Assembly: GCA_040902765.1 (NCBI GenBank)
Contig: JBBDWO010000002.1
Location: 147,299-211,298 of the forward strand
Direction of reading: 5' to 3'
DNA: 64,000 nucleotides
Source: Acidimicrobiia bacterium
Lineage (GTDB): Bacteria; Actinomycetota; Acidimicrobiia; Spongiisociales; UBA11373
The notes under the pieces are model-generated. The model did not search any database. It worked only from the letters and a program-made list of their open reading frames with translations, and was not told the origin of the DNA. Position numbers and translations under genes: made by a program. Below are positions 10,638 through 18,825 of this stretch, piece after piece (positions within the stretch are counted from its first letter, which is position 1; each line of letters opens with the position of its first letter).

Positions 10638-10695
10638 AACGCTCAACGCCTAACGCTCGACGCGGGACTTGCGTTGAGCGTTAAGCGTTGAGCGT
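10638..10695. repeat. Inverted pair of heptamer arrays (GCTCAAC / GTTGAGC), downstream of tRNA-Ser(GGA)
   Basis: The left arm has GCTCAAC, GCCTAAC and GCTCGAC units; the right arm has GTTGAGC, GTTAAGC and GTTGAGC. The arms pair across a short GGGACTT spacer. It lies between the convergent tRNA-Ser(GGA) and the menG-like gene, so it could act as a bidirectional terminator or mRNA end structure. Confidence 0.85.
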
Positions 10696-10714
10696 CCTCC
10701 ATTCCCCTCGCCCC

Positions 10715-11341
10715 TCACTCCTTCCTCATCACCACCCCATAAACAAACCCGAACGGTCCCATCCGCCAGATCCTCTCCACCTTGAGCGGTGCGTTCGCGA
10801 ACAACTGACTCGGCTGGGGGAGGCTGTCGAGGCTGCGGTGCAGGTAGCGGTACTCACCCGGGGCTCCCACCGACAGACCGACCAGCGGGAGGATCACCGC
10901 GGTCCCGGCGCGGTGGAGGGCTCGTTTCCACGCCGACTCGGGGCGCCCCAGGTCGACGATGGAGGCGACGCCTCCCGGACGCAGCACCCTTCTGATCTCG
11001 CTGAGCGTGTCGGGAACCGAGGTGAGATTGCGGAACACGTACGCCGAGAAGACCCCGTCGAACGTGCCGTCGGCGAAGGGCAACCGCTCACCGGCGGCAG
11101 CGACCCTCAAGTCGGCGTCATCGAGCGTCAACATCGACACCGCCGGGTCGAGTCCCACGATCTCGCGGTCGCCGAGATCCGGGTTGGCGGCGCCGGTGCC
11201 GGCCCCCAGGTCGAGGACCCGGCCCGGTGGAAGGTGGGCGATGGCGGTGCGACGCCAATGGCCATCGCGGCCAAGTGAGAGCAGGCGGTTGACCCGGTCG
11301 TAGCGGCGGGCGATCCGGGAGAAGACCTCCCGCCCGCTCAC
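10715..11341 (-). CDS. Class I SAM methyltransferase, MenG/UbiE-like
   Basis: A 208-residue methyltransferase. It starts SGREVFSRIARRYDRVNRLLSLG, a typical UbiE/MenG N-terminus (F..IA.rYD..N...s.G), followed by SAM motif I VLDLGAGTG, a motif II-like VGLDPAVSML and FDGVFSAYVFRNLTSV. It probably methylates demethylmenaquinone in the last step of menaquinone synthesis, but another quinone-like substrate is possible because it is shorter than the usual 230-250 residues. The GTG start overlaps the serS stop by 4 nt, so translation is probably coupled. Confidence 0.8.
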   Translation of the reverse strand: MSGREVFSRIARRYDRVNRLLSLGRDGHWRRTAIAHLPPGRVLDLGAGTGAANPDLGDREIVGLDPAVSMLTLDDADLRVAAAGERLPFADGTFDGVFSAYVFRNLTSVPDTLSEIRRVLRPGGVASIVDLGRPESAWKRALHRAGTAVILPLVGLSVGAPGEYRYLHRSLDSLPQPSQLFANAPLKVERIWRMGPFGFVYGVVMRKE

Positions 11342-12618
11342 GGTGTGAGGGCGTCCAGGCCCACGAAGGGACGCAGCACCTCGGGGACCACGACCGTGCC
11401 GTCAACTCGCTGGTTGTTCTCGAGGATGGAGATGAGGAACCGACCGCTGATCGCCGTCCCGTTGAGCGTGTGGACCGGTGCCGTCCCATTGTCGGTGCGG
11501 TACCGCGTGCGGAGGCGCCGCGCCTGAAAGTCAGTGGCATTGGAACACGACGTGATCTCCCGGTAGGCCGACTGGCCGGGGAACCACGCTTCGATGTCGT
11601 ACTTCTTGGCGTAGGGATCACCCAGTTCGCCCGCGCACACGTTCACCACGCGATACGGGATGCCCAGCGCCTGGACGAGTGACTCCTCAGTGGCCAGCAG
11701 CCGGTCGTGCTCATCCCACGATTGGTCGGCATCGACGAACGAGAACATCTCCAGTTTCTCGAACTGGTGGACGCGGAACATCCCCCGCGTGTCCTTGCCA
11801 TAGGTGCCGGCCTCTCGACGAAAGCAGGAGGAGTAGCCCGTGTATCGCAGCGGAAAGGGACCCTCGAGGATCTCGTCACCGTGCATCGCCGCCAGCGGGA
11901 CCTCTGACGTGCCGACGAGGAAGAGATCGTCCGGTTCGATGCTGTCGGTCCCCTCCTGGCTGACGCCGACGGCATATGCCTGCTCACGCCCCGACGGCAG
12001 GAAACCGGTGCCATAGAGCGCCGCCTCACGGACGAGCACCGGAGGCAGTACCGGAATGAATCCCTCGCTCACCAGCTTGCCCATTGCCCACTGGATGAGG
12101 CCGAAGTGGAGCAGCACTAGTTGGCCCTTCAAGTAGGCGAATCTGGAGCCAGACACCTTGGCCGCCCGCTCGGTGTCGATGATCCCGAGTGCCTCCCCGA
12201 TCGCCAGGTGATCCAGGGGATCAAAGTCGAAAGCCGTCGGCTCTCCCCAGCGGCGGACCTCCTCGTTGTCGGCGTCGTCGCGGCCCACCGGAACCGACTC
12301 GTGGGGAAGATTCGGGAGCCGACTCCACTCGGCATCGAAGCGGGCGTCGAGCTCGTCGGCTTCGGTGAGGGCGGCTTTGTAACGCTCCGCTAGGTCGGCC
12401 ATAGCCGCCACCGCCGCCTGCTTCTCGTCACCGGCGAGTCCGGCGATCTCCTTGCCGCGGCGGTTCTGCTCGGCGCGCAGTTTCTCCGCAGCGGCTCGCG
12501 CCTGCCTTCGTTCAGCGTCGCTCTCGGCCAAAGCGCGGATGTCCACCGCGATACCGCGCCGCTCCATGGCGGCGGCGAGTCCGTCAGGGTCGTTCCTCAG
12601 CAGTGAAACATCGAGCAC
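11338..12618 (-). CDS. serS: Seryl-tRNA synthetase
   Basis: A 426-residue class IIa synthetase that charges tRNA-Ser (and tRNA-Sec where present). It has the N-terminal coiled-coil tRNA-binding arm (residues about 30-100), motif 2 FRREAGTYGKDTRGMFRVHQ and motif 3 region TLNGTAISGRFLISILENNQ; EITSCSNATDFQARR is also typical. The GTG at 12616-12618 is chosen because a TACCAT -10 box at 12626-12631 lies 7 nt upstream, implying a leaderless mRNA, and because LDVSLLRNDPD is the usual SerS N-terminus. All four tRNA-Ser genes of the window lie within about 10 kb. Confidence 0.96.
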   Translation of the reverse strand: MLDVSLLRNDPDGLAAAMERRGIAVDIRALAESDAERRQARAAAEKLRAEQNRRGKEIAGLAGDEKQAAVAAMADLAERYKAALTEADELDARFDAEWSRLPNLPHESVPVGRDDADNEEVRRWGEPTAFDFDPLDHLAIGEALGIIDTERAAKVSGSRFAYLKGQLVLLHFGLIQWAMGKLVSEGFIPVLPPVLVREAALYGTGFLPSGREQAYAVGVSQEGTDSIEPDDLFLVGTSEVPLAAMHGDEILEGPFPLRYTGYSSCFRREAGTYGKDTRGMFRVHQFEKLEMFSFVDADQSWDEHDRLLATEESLVQALGIPYRVVNVCAGELGDPYAKKYDIEAWFPGQSAYREITSCSNATDFQARRLRTRYRTDNGTAPVHTLNGTAISGRFLISILENNQRVDGTVVVPEVLRPFVGLDALTP

Positions 12619-12637
12619 GCCCCGGATGGTAGGAGAG

Positions 12638-12694
12638 CAGCAGGCAGCAGGCAGCAGGCAGCAGGCAGCAAGCTCAAGCTGCAAGCTGCAAGCT
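12638..12694. repeat. Heptamer arrays GCAGGCA and GCAAGCT
   Basis: About four GCAGGCA units followed by about three GCAAGCT units, directly upstream of the serS -10 box on one side and running into the stop codon (TAG, 12693-12695) of the DUF4446 gene on the other. It occupies the place of the serS -35 region. Confidence 0.85.
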
Positions 12695-13157
12695 ATTTCC
12701 CCAGCGCTCGCTCCACGGCGGTGCGCTCCTCGGGGGACAGCGGCTCTGTCCCCTCACCCCCTCGGATCATCTTGGTGAAGAACAGTGTCTGTCGGCTGCC
12801 CACCAGGAGGGTGATGACGAGACCGTCGCGGCGCTCGTTGAGGAGGGCGATGGACCGCGACAGGTGGCCGGTGCGCTCCTCGCTGGCGTCGAACGTGACC
12901 ACGGCGGCATACCGCAGGGCGCCGGGGAGCCGCTCCGACAGCGAAGCCACCTGCGCCAGCACGGAGGCGACCTGGGGCTGGAAACGAGACACGGCGATCT
13001 CGACATTGCTCAGGTCCTCGTCGAGCTGCCGAACCGTTTCGAGAAGATCTCCGCCCCGCGTCTCGGAGACCTTTCGACTCTGACTGCTCACCATCCACAG
13101 CGCGGAGAAGCCCAGGACGAGGGCCGTGACCGCTATGGCGAGAGTGACCGTTTCCAT
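12693..13157 (-). CDS. DUF4446 family membrane-anchored protein
   Basis: A 154-residue protein with one N-terminal membrane helix (TLAIAVTALVLGFSALWMV), a coiled-coil-like segment (ETVRQLDEDLSNVEIAVSRF) and the DUF4446 C-terminal domain: ALRYAAVVTFDASEERTGHL, then RRDGLVITLLVGSRQTLFFT and LSPEERTAVERAL. Function is unknown. It overlaps the upstream gene by 1 nt and forms a two-gene unit with it. Confidence 0.8.
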   Translation of the reverse strand: METVTLAIAVTALVLGFSALWMVSSQSRKVSETRGGDLLETVRQLDEDLSNVEIAVSRFQPQVASVLAQVASLSERLPGALRYAAVVTFDASEERTGHLSRSIALLNERRDGLVITLLVGSRQTLFFTKMIRGGEGTEPLSPEERTAVERALGK

Positions 13158-14149
13158 CAGCCTGCAACGTTGACGACGAAGATCATCGAGACCGTATCGT
13201 TCTCGGGCTGCGCATCGCCACCGGGCACAGAGATGGTGATCTCGTAGTTGATCCCTGGTTCAACCGGCAGCGGTGCGAAGGTCACCGTCGTCGCCCGACC
13301 CGCCTCCAGCACCTCGATAATCCTGGTCTGCTCATGGAGCGCTCCGGTACTCGAGCGCAGACGCAGGGTGACATTGATCGCGATCTGATCGAGGTTGCCG
13401 CGATTGGACACGGTCGCCTCGGCGTTCAGGGTCTCGGTAGCCGGTACCACCGGGAGCCCGCCCTGGACCCCGAGCGGAGGAGGATCGAGCCTGATATCGG
13501 CAACGGCCAGATCGATCACCACACCCAGGTCGGGAGCCAGCAACATCCGTCGGGCGATCTCCCGTGGGTCGTACGCAGCTTCCTCGCCGGTCGGGATGAA
13601 GACGAGAGTCGGCAGTGGCTCCCCGTGCAGGCTCGTATCCAGATCGGCCACCTCGGAGAGGAAGCCGCGATAGGCGCGGTCCCCGACGCGCAGGTCGATG
13701 AACCCCCGCTGCAGGCCGGCGAGTCCCTCCTCGTCGACCGGATTCGCCGAGAGCAGGACCAAGCCCGACTTCACTTCGCTCAGGCCCGCCCTCCAGCTGC
13801 TGATGGCGATGCGCAGATAGAGGTCGGCGGCGACGAGCGACTCGGGTACCTCCGCCTCGATCAGCCGATCGAAGCCCGCGACACCAAGTGCCTCGAGATC
13901 GTTCATGGTCTGGACCATGCGCGCCCGGCTGAAGGTCTCGATCGTCGCGATCATGTCGGTGAACCCCTCGGCCATAGCCGATTCCTCGGTGACGACCTCG
14001 AACACGACATCCAGATAGCTCCGGGTGACGGCGCGCTCGCTCGCGGTCCGCGTCACCCCGAACGCCACTGCGACAAGGGTCAAGACCGTCACGGACACGA
14101 TGATGGTGCGGCGGCGCCGGAGGCGCCTGCCGGTCGGGCTGTAAGACAC
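13157..14149 (-). CDS. Conserved membrane-anchored extracytoplasmic protein with C-terminal Ig/CARDB-like domain
   Basis: A 330-residue protein: basic N-terminus (RRLRRRR), one membrane helix (TIIVSVTVLTLVAVAFGV), an alpha-helical middle region and a C-terminal beta-rich domain (residues about 235-330; NAEATVSNRGNLDQIAINVT and PGINYEITISVPGGDAQPEN) resembling CARDB-type Ig folds. I do not recognise the family; it is probably surface-exposed. The GTG start lies only 4 nt after the 3' end of tRNA-Leu(CAG) on the same strand, so it may be co-transcribed with the tRNA and freed by 3'-end processing. Confidence 0.65.
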   Translation of the reverse strand: MSYSPTGRRLRRRRTIIVSVTVLTLVAVAFGVTRTASERAVTRSYLDVVFEVVTEESAMAEGFTDMIATIETFSRARMVQTMNDLEALGVAGFDRLIEAEVPESLVAADLYLRIAISSWRAGLSEVKSGLVLLSANPVDEEGLAGLQRGFIDLRVGDRAYRGFLSEVADLDTSLHGEPLPTLVFIPTGEEAAYDPREIARRMLLAPDLGVVIDLAVADIRLDPPPLGVQGGLPVVPATETLNAEATVSNRGNLDQIAINVTLRLRSSTGALHEQTRIIEVLEAGRATTVTFAPLPVEPGINYEITISVPGGDAQPENDTVSMIFVVNVAG

Positions 14150-14153
14150 GGGG

Positions 14154-14237
<84 letters not shown>

Positions 14238-14299
14238 CGAGGGCGGCGCATCGTACCACGGCCCCAAATACAGCCCCCGGGCGCCGGTACCCTGACGGC

Positions 14300-14959
14300 A
14301 TGGGAGTTGCGCGCGGCCTCGAACGGCGTCTGGAACGCCTCGTGGATGGCCTCGCGGCGCGTCTGTTTCGCGGCCGAATGCATCCGGTGGAGCTCGGTTC
14401 GATGCTGGTGCGGGAGGCCGACCTCGCCCTCGTCGACGGTCCGGCGGGTCCGTCGGCGCCCAATCGATACCGGATCACGATGGGAGGCGACCCGGTCGAT
14501 ACCGAAGTCCTGGAGTCGGTGACCGAGGAACTCGAGGCGTTCGTCGAGGACGCCGCAGCCGACCGGGGATGGCGCCTCGAGGGCAGGGCCACGGTGACGC
14601 TGCGCGTCTCCCCCGAGATGCGCGCCGGTGAAGTAACCATCGACACCGCCTTCGCAGCCGGACCACTGGAGCCATGGGCCGTACTGCACCCGCTGGATCC
14701 TCACGGGGAGCCCCGCATCCTTGCCCCCATCCGATGCCTGGTCGGACGCTCCAAGGACACCGACGTGCAGGTCGTGTCGGACACGGTGTCCAGGACACAC
14801 GCCCTCCTCTGGCAGGAGGCAGGGGCGGCGTGGATCGCCGACCTCGACTCTTCGAACGGCACCTATCTCAACGGAACCCGCATCTCCGACCCTGCCGCCA
14901 TCGTGAGCGGGGACGTCGTCACCTTCGGCGACGTCGCCTTCACGGTACGGGAGCCCTGA
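14300..14959 (+). CDS. fhaA: FHA-domain protein FhaA (DUF3662 plus FHA)
   Basis: A 219-residue protein: N-terminal DUF3662 domain (GVARGLERRLERLVDGLAAR, LFRGRMHPVELGSMLVREAD) and C-terminal FHA domain with the phosphothreonine-binding motifs IRCLVGRSKDTDVQV, SRTHALL and DLDSSNGTYLNG. In mycobacteria FhaA binds phosphorylated PknB targets and restrains peptidoglycan synthesis. The linker is much shorter than in mycobacterial FhaA (about 530 residues). A TACCCT -10 box at 14288-14293 is 6 nt before the ATG, so the mRNA is probably leaderless. The operon runs to pbpA with overlapping genes. Confidence 0.92.
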   Translation: MGVARGLERRLERLVDGLAARLFRGRMHPVELGSMLVREADLALVDGPAGPSAPNRYRITMGGDPVDTEVLESVTEELEAFVEDAAADRGWRLEGRATVTLRVSPEMRAGEVTIDTAFAAGPLEPWAVLHPLDPHGEPRILAPIRCLVGRSKDTDVQVVSDTVSRTHALLWQEAGAAWIADLDSSNGTYLNGTRISDPAAIVSGDVVTFGDVAFTVREP

Positions 14960-15387
14960 TGTCGGCACTGTGGATCAACGCCTTCAAGGTGGCGTTCGTT
15001 CTGGGCCTCTATCTGTTCCTCTGGCAGGTCACCCGCGCCGTACGGACGCATCTGAGCGACCAGCCGACCCGCCGGGCCAGCGGGGACCTGCCGACGATCG
15101 CCGAGTCGCGGGTCATCGCCATCACCACCGGGAACGGCGGTCCCGTACGGCACATCGAGGTCCGCAATCCGCTGGTCGTGGGTCGCGGCGCCGTCGACGT
15201 CGTCATCGACGACCCGTTCGCCTCGGACCGCCACCTTCGACTGTCGATCGATTCTGGTCGCCTCCTCGTGGAGGATCTCGGCTCCACCAACGGCACCCTG
15301 GTCAACGATCGCCGGATCGACACACCGACCGCCTTGTCCCGCGGCGACAGCATCCGGGTCGGCACCACCACCATGGAGGTTCGATGA
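14959..15387 (+). CDS. fhaB: FHA-domain membrane protein FhaB (FipA-like)
   Basis: A 142-residue protein with one N-terminal membrane helix (AFKVAFVLGLYLFLWQVT) and a cytoplasmic FHA domain showing NPLVVGRG, SDRHLRLS and EDLGSTNGTLVN. In mycobacteria the equivalent (FipA/FhaB) links Ser/Thr kinase signalling to the divisome. The ATG overlaps the fhaA stop (TGATG) and the gene overlaps pstP by 4 nt. Confidence 0.92.
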   Translation: MSALWINAFKVAFVLGLYLFLWQVTRAVRTHLSDQPTRRASGDLPTIAESRVIAITTGNGGPVRHIEVRNPLVVGRGAVDVVIDDPFASDRHLRLSIDSGRLLVEDLGSTNGTLVNDRRIDTPTALSRGDSIRVGTTTMEVR

Positions 15388-16094
15388 GCCTGCACTGGGC
15401 GTCACTGACCGACGTGGGTCGGGTCCGCGATCACAACGAGGACTCTGTCTGGCCCGAAGCCGGCACCGGGACCACGGATAGGCGACTGGTGGCGGGGGTC
15501 GCCGACGGAATGGGCGGCCACGCCGGAGGCGAGATTGCCAGCAAGACCGCCATCGAATCCGCCACGGGCATGGGGGGCAGCGCCTCGGTGCGGGTGCAGG
15601 CAGCCAACCTGGCCGTCATCGACACGGCGGCGCGACAGTCCCGGCTCGCCGGCATGGGGACCACCCTCACCCTGGCGATCATCTCGGAGGACGGGACCGC
15701 TGACATCGCCCATGTGGGCGACAGCCGGGCCTACCGGGTTCACGACGGTCGTCTCGAACAGATCACGACCGATCACTCCTACGTCGCCGAGATGATCGAG
15801 GCCGGGCGGCTTACGCCCGAGGAGGCTTCCGTACACCCCTACCGGAGCGTCGTCACCCGGGCGATCGGTCTCGACCCCGGGGTCGAGGTTGACACGCACC
15901 AGGTGCTCCTGGAGGCGGGAGACCGGCTGATTCTCTGTTCCGACGGGCTCACGTCGATGCTCGATGATGCCGCCGTCGCCGAAGTACTCGCCGGTCACGA
16001 CGAACCCGGTGCGGCAGTCGCCGCACTCGTCGAGGCGGCGAACCTCGCCGGCGGGGCCGACAACATCTCCGTCGTGGTCGTGGACCGCGGGTGA
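15384..16094 (+). CDS. pstP: PP2C-type Ser/Thr protein phosphatase
   Basis: A 236-residue PPM phosphatase with the metal-binding motifs DVGRVRDHNEDS, GVADGMGGHAGGEIAS, IAHVGDSRAYRV, LCSDGLTSML and GGADNISVVVV. It should reverse phosphorylation by the PknB-type kinase encoded downstream. It lacks the membrane helix and extracellular domain of mycobacterial PstP (about 510 residues), so it is predicted to be cytosolic, which is an odd feature for this locus. Confidence 0.93.
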   Translation: MSLHWASLTDVGRVRDHNEDSVWPEAGTGTTDRRLVAGVADGMGGHAGGEIASKTAIESATGMGGSASVRVQAANLAVIDTAARQSRLAGMGTTLTLAIISEDGTADIAHVGDSRAYRVHDGRLEQITTDHSYVAEMIEAGRLTPEEASVHPYRSVVTRAIGLDPGVEVDTHQVLLEAGDRLILCSDGLTSMLDDAAVAEVLAGHDEPGAAVAALVEAANLAGGADNISVVVVDRG

Positions 16095-17380
16095 CCCGGC
16101 GCCGCCAAGCCGCCCTCATCGTCTTCAGCGCGGTCATCGCCGGTGCCGGTACGGCAGCGACCGCCATCACCCTGGGTCGCGAGGTCGTTTCGGACACGAT
16201 CGGTGCGGTACTCACCCAACTTGGAGCCTTCGGCGCCGTGCTCTGGGCGATCACCCGCTGGGCTCCGTCGGCGAGCCGGCTGCTCCTGGCGCCGGCGGCC
16301 TTCATCACCGCGATCGGATGCATCGAGATCTACCGGATCGATCGTGACCTGGGTCGCATCCAACGGTGGTGGCTGGTCATCGCCGCCGTGGTCGGGGCAG
16401 CGGTCCTGTATCTCCTGCGCGACCGCGGGGTCCTCGTGCTGCGGCGCTTTCGCAACCTGTTCCTCTTTGCCGCCGTCGGCCTGCTGCTGCTCCCGCTCCT
16501 TCCCGACGGTCTGCCGCTCGCCGGAGCCGAGGTCAACGGATCGCGGCTGTGGGTCCGACTCGACCTCGGGGAGCGATCGATCAGCTTCCAACCCGGTGAA
16601 GCCGCCAAGCTGCTCATCGTGGTGTTCCTGGCCTCGTACCTGGCCGATCGGTGGCGCGCCCTGGCCGAGATGCCGCGACGGTTCCGAGCGCTGCGAATGC
16701 CGGAGCCCCGGCAACTGGCCCCCATCCTCATGGCGTTCGGCATCGCCGTCGTCGTCCTGGTGTACCAACGCGACCTGGGCGCCTCACTCCACCTGTTCGT
16801 CGTGTTTGTCGTCATGCTGTACCTGGGCACCTCGCGCCCCAGTTACCTCGTCGCCGGCGGAACCCTGGCCGCCGGTGGGATGTACGCCGCAACAACCACG
16901 TTCAGCCACGTGCAAGTGCGGGTGGAGGCATGGCTACGACCCTTCGACGACTACACCGGCTCTGGCTACCAGGCCGCCCAGGCCGTGTTCTCACTTGGGA
17001 ATGGCGGTGTGTTCGGTACCGGACTCGGGTACGGCTCGCCCCATCTCGTTCCTGCCGCGGCCACCGACTACGTGTTCGTCGCCATCGTCGAGGAGTTGGG
17101 TTTGGCAGGGGGCCTTGCGGTGGTCGCCGCCTACGCGCTGCTGGTCACCGCCGGATTCGGGATCGCCCTGCGCAGCACCGACCGGTTCCGCAGCCTGCTG
17201 GCCGCCGGCCTGACGGTCACCATCGCCGCCCAGACCTTCATCATCCTCGCCGGTGTGCTGCGAATCCTCCCCCTCACGGGGATCACCCTCCCCTTCTCCT
17301 CATACGGCGGCTCCTCGCTCCTGTCCAACATGGCCCTGATCGCGCTGCTCGCCCGGATCTCGCACGAGGAGCGAGCGTGA
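16091..17380 (+). CDS. rodA: FtsW/RodA/SpoVE family glycosyltransferase (RodA-like)
   Basis: A 429-residue protein with about ten to twelve membrane helices and the SEDS signatures GSRLWVRLDLGERSISFQPGE (G..RWi.lg....QPSE type), LVYQRDLGASLHLFVVFVV, VFATGLGYGSPHLVPAAATD-like spacing, FVAIVEELGLAGGL and LPFSSYGGSSLLSNMA. SEDS proteins polymerise lipid II; pairing with the adjacent class B PBP makes it the elongation enzyme. The GTG start overlaps pstP by 4 nt and the stop overlaps the pbpA start. Confidence 0.93.
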   Translation: MTRRRQAALIVFSAVIAGAGTAATAITLGREVVSDTIGAVLTQLGAFGAVLWAITRWAPSASRLLLAPAAFITAIGCIEIYRIDRDLGRIQRWWLVIAAVVGAAVLYLLRDRGVLVLRRFRNLFLFAAVGLLLLPLLPDGLPLAGAEVNGSRLWVRLDLGERSISFQPGEAAKLLIVVFLASYLADRWRALAEMPRRFRALRMPEPRQLAPILMAFGIAVVVLVYQRDLGASLHLFVVFVVMLYLGTSRPSYLVAGGTLAAGGMYAATTTFSHVQVRVEAWLRPFDDYTGSGYQAAQAVFSLGNGGVFGTGLGYGSPHLVPAAATDYVFVAIVEELGLAGGLAVVAAYALLVTAGFGIALRSTDRFRSLLAAGLTVTIAAQTFIILAGVLRILPLTGITLPFSSYGGSSLLSNMALIALLARISHEERA

Positions 17381-18765
17381 AGGGCTCGATCCGCGGTGTG
17401 GCCGCCACCTTCCTCGCCCTGTTGGGCCTCACCGCGGTGTGGCTCACCGTCGGATCGACGTATGCCGGGAGCAGGTATGGCGACGACCCGCGCAACACGC
17501 GCACCGCCGTCGACTTGGACGGACCGCGGGGCCGGATACTGACCGCAGACGGCGTCGTCCTGGCTGAGGACGACGGCTCCCGCCGCTCCTACCCGCGGTC
17601 GAGCGGGTACGCGCACCTCGTCGGATATGACGACGGTGAGATAAGGACGGGCCTGGAGAGCACCCGCATCCGCGAGATGCTCACCCGGGACGACGGATCC
17701 CTCGAGGCCCTCCTGGTCAGCCTGACCGGCGGCGACCTGGGACCGCCCGACCTGCACCTGACGGTTGTCGATGCCCTCCAGAGAGCGGCCATCGACGCCC
17801 TGGGTGGACGGACCGGAGCCGTGGTGGCGATGGATCCGACGACGGGGGCGATCCTTGCCTACGTTTCCAGCCCGTCATTCGACCCGAACACGGTGGCTTC
17901 GGGCGCCCGGCACCGCGACGACCTCGATGCAACGACCGCCATCGATCGGGTGGCACATCGGCTCCTCCCGCCAGGGTCCACCTTCAAGACGATCGTCGCC
18001 GCCGCGGCGCTCGACCGGGGTGCCGACCTGGACACGCTGTTCGACGATGCCGCCGACTACACCCCACCAGGTGGTATCCCCATCAACAACGCCGTCGTCG
18101 GCCCTTGCCGCAACGGGACGATCACCCTGTTGGACGCCTTCGTCGTCTCCTGCAACACGGTCTTCGCCGAACTCGCGGTGGACCTCGGAGCCGGCCCGAT
18201 CGTCGCCGCAGCGGCCAGATTCGGATTCAACGCCCGGATCCCGTGGGAACTCGGCAATGAACCCGGAGTCGTCCCTGCCGCCGCCGACCTCGACGCCGAC
18301 ACGCCGGCGCTCGCCCAGAGCGGCATCGGCGAGCGGGACGTGCGCGCCACCCCGCTGCTCATGGCCATGGTCGCCGCCGCGATAGCCAACGACGGGGTGG
18401 CCATGGCGCCGCATGTGGTAGCCACCCGCACCGCCCCGGACGGGACCGTGATCTCGCGGTACTCCCCGCAGTCATTGGGACGGGTCATTCCATCGGCAAC
18501 CGCGGCACAGCTCGTCGAGATGATGCGCGCGGTGGTCGTCAGCGGCACCGGCACCGGTGCCACCGTCGGAGACGTGGCAGTGGCTGGCAAGACGGGCACC
18601 GCAGAAGGCGGCGGAGGTCCTCACGCGTGGTTCATCGGGTTCGGCCCGACCGACGATCCGAGAATCGCGGTCGCCGTCGTCGTGGAGGGCGGCGGAGGCG
18701 GCGGCAGGGTCGCGGCTCCGATAGCCGCACGGGTGATCGCCGCCTGGCGCGACTCGATGGGCTGA
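17377..18765 (+). CDS. pbpA: Class B penicillin-binding protein PbpA
   Basis: A 462-residue transpeptidase with one N-terminal membrane helix and a periplasmic domain. Active-site motifs: SxxK as PPGSTFKTIV, SxN as VSCNTVFAEL, KTG as VAGKTGTAEG. The upstream RGRI.....LA segment is typical of class B PBPs. It cross-links peptidoglycan with the neighbouring RodA. GTG at 17377 overlaps the rodA stop (GTGA). Confidence 0.94.
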   Translation: MKGSIRGVAATFLALLGLTAVWLTVGSTYAGSRYGDDPRNTRTAVDLDGPRGRILTADGVVLAEDDGSRRSYPRSSGYAHLVGYDDGEIRTGLESTRIREMLTRDDGSLEALLVSLTGGDLGPPDLHLTVVDALQRAAIDALGGRTGAVVAMDPTTGAILAYVSSPSFDPNTVASGARHRDDLDATTAIDRVAHRLLPPGSTFKTIVAAAALDRGADLDTLFDDAADYTPPGGIPINNAVVGPCRNGTITLLDAFVVSCNTVFAELAVDLGAGPIVAAAARFGFNARIPWELGNEPGVVPAAADLDADTPALAQSGIGERDVRATPLLMAMVAAAIANDGVAMAPHVVATRTAPDGTVISRYSPQSLGRVIPSATAAQLVEMMRAVVVSGTGTGATVGDVAVAGKTGTAEGGGGPHAWFIGFGPTDDPRIAVAVVVEGGGGGGRVAAPIAARVIAAWRDSMG

Positions 18766-18825
18766 CCTCCGCCTGAGCGGCCCGTACTGATGCTTGAAAT
18801 CGGGCCGCCAGTACCATCCGTCGTC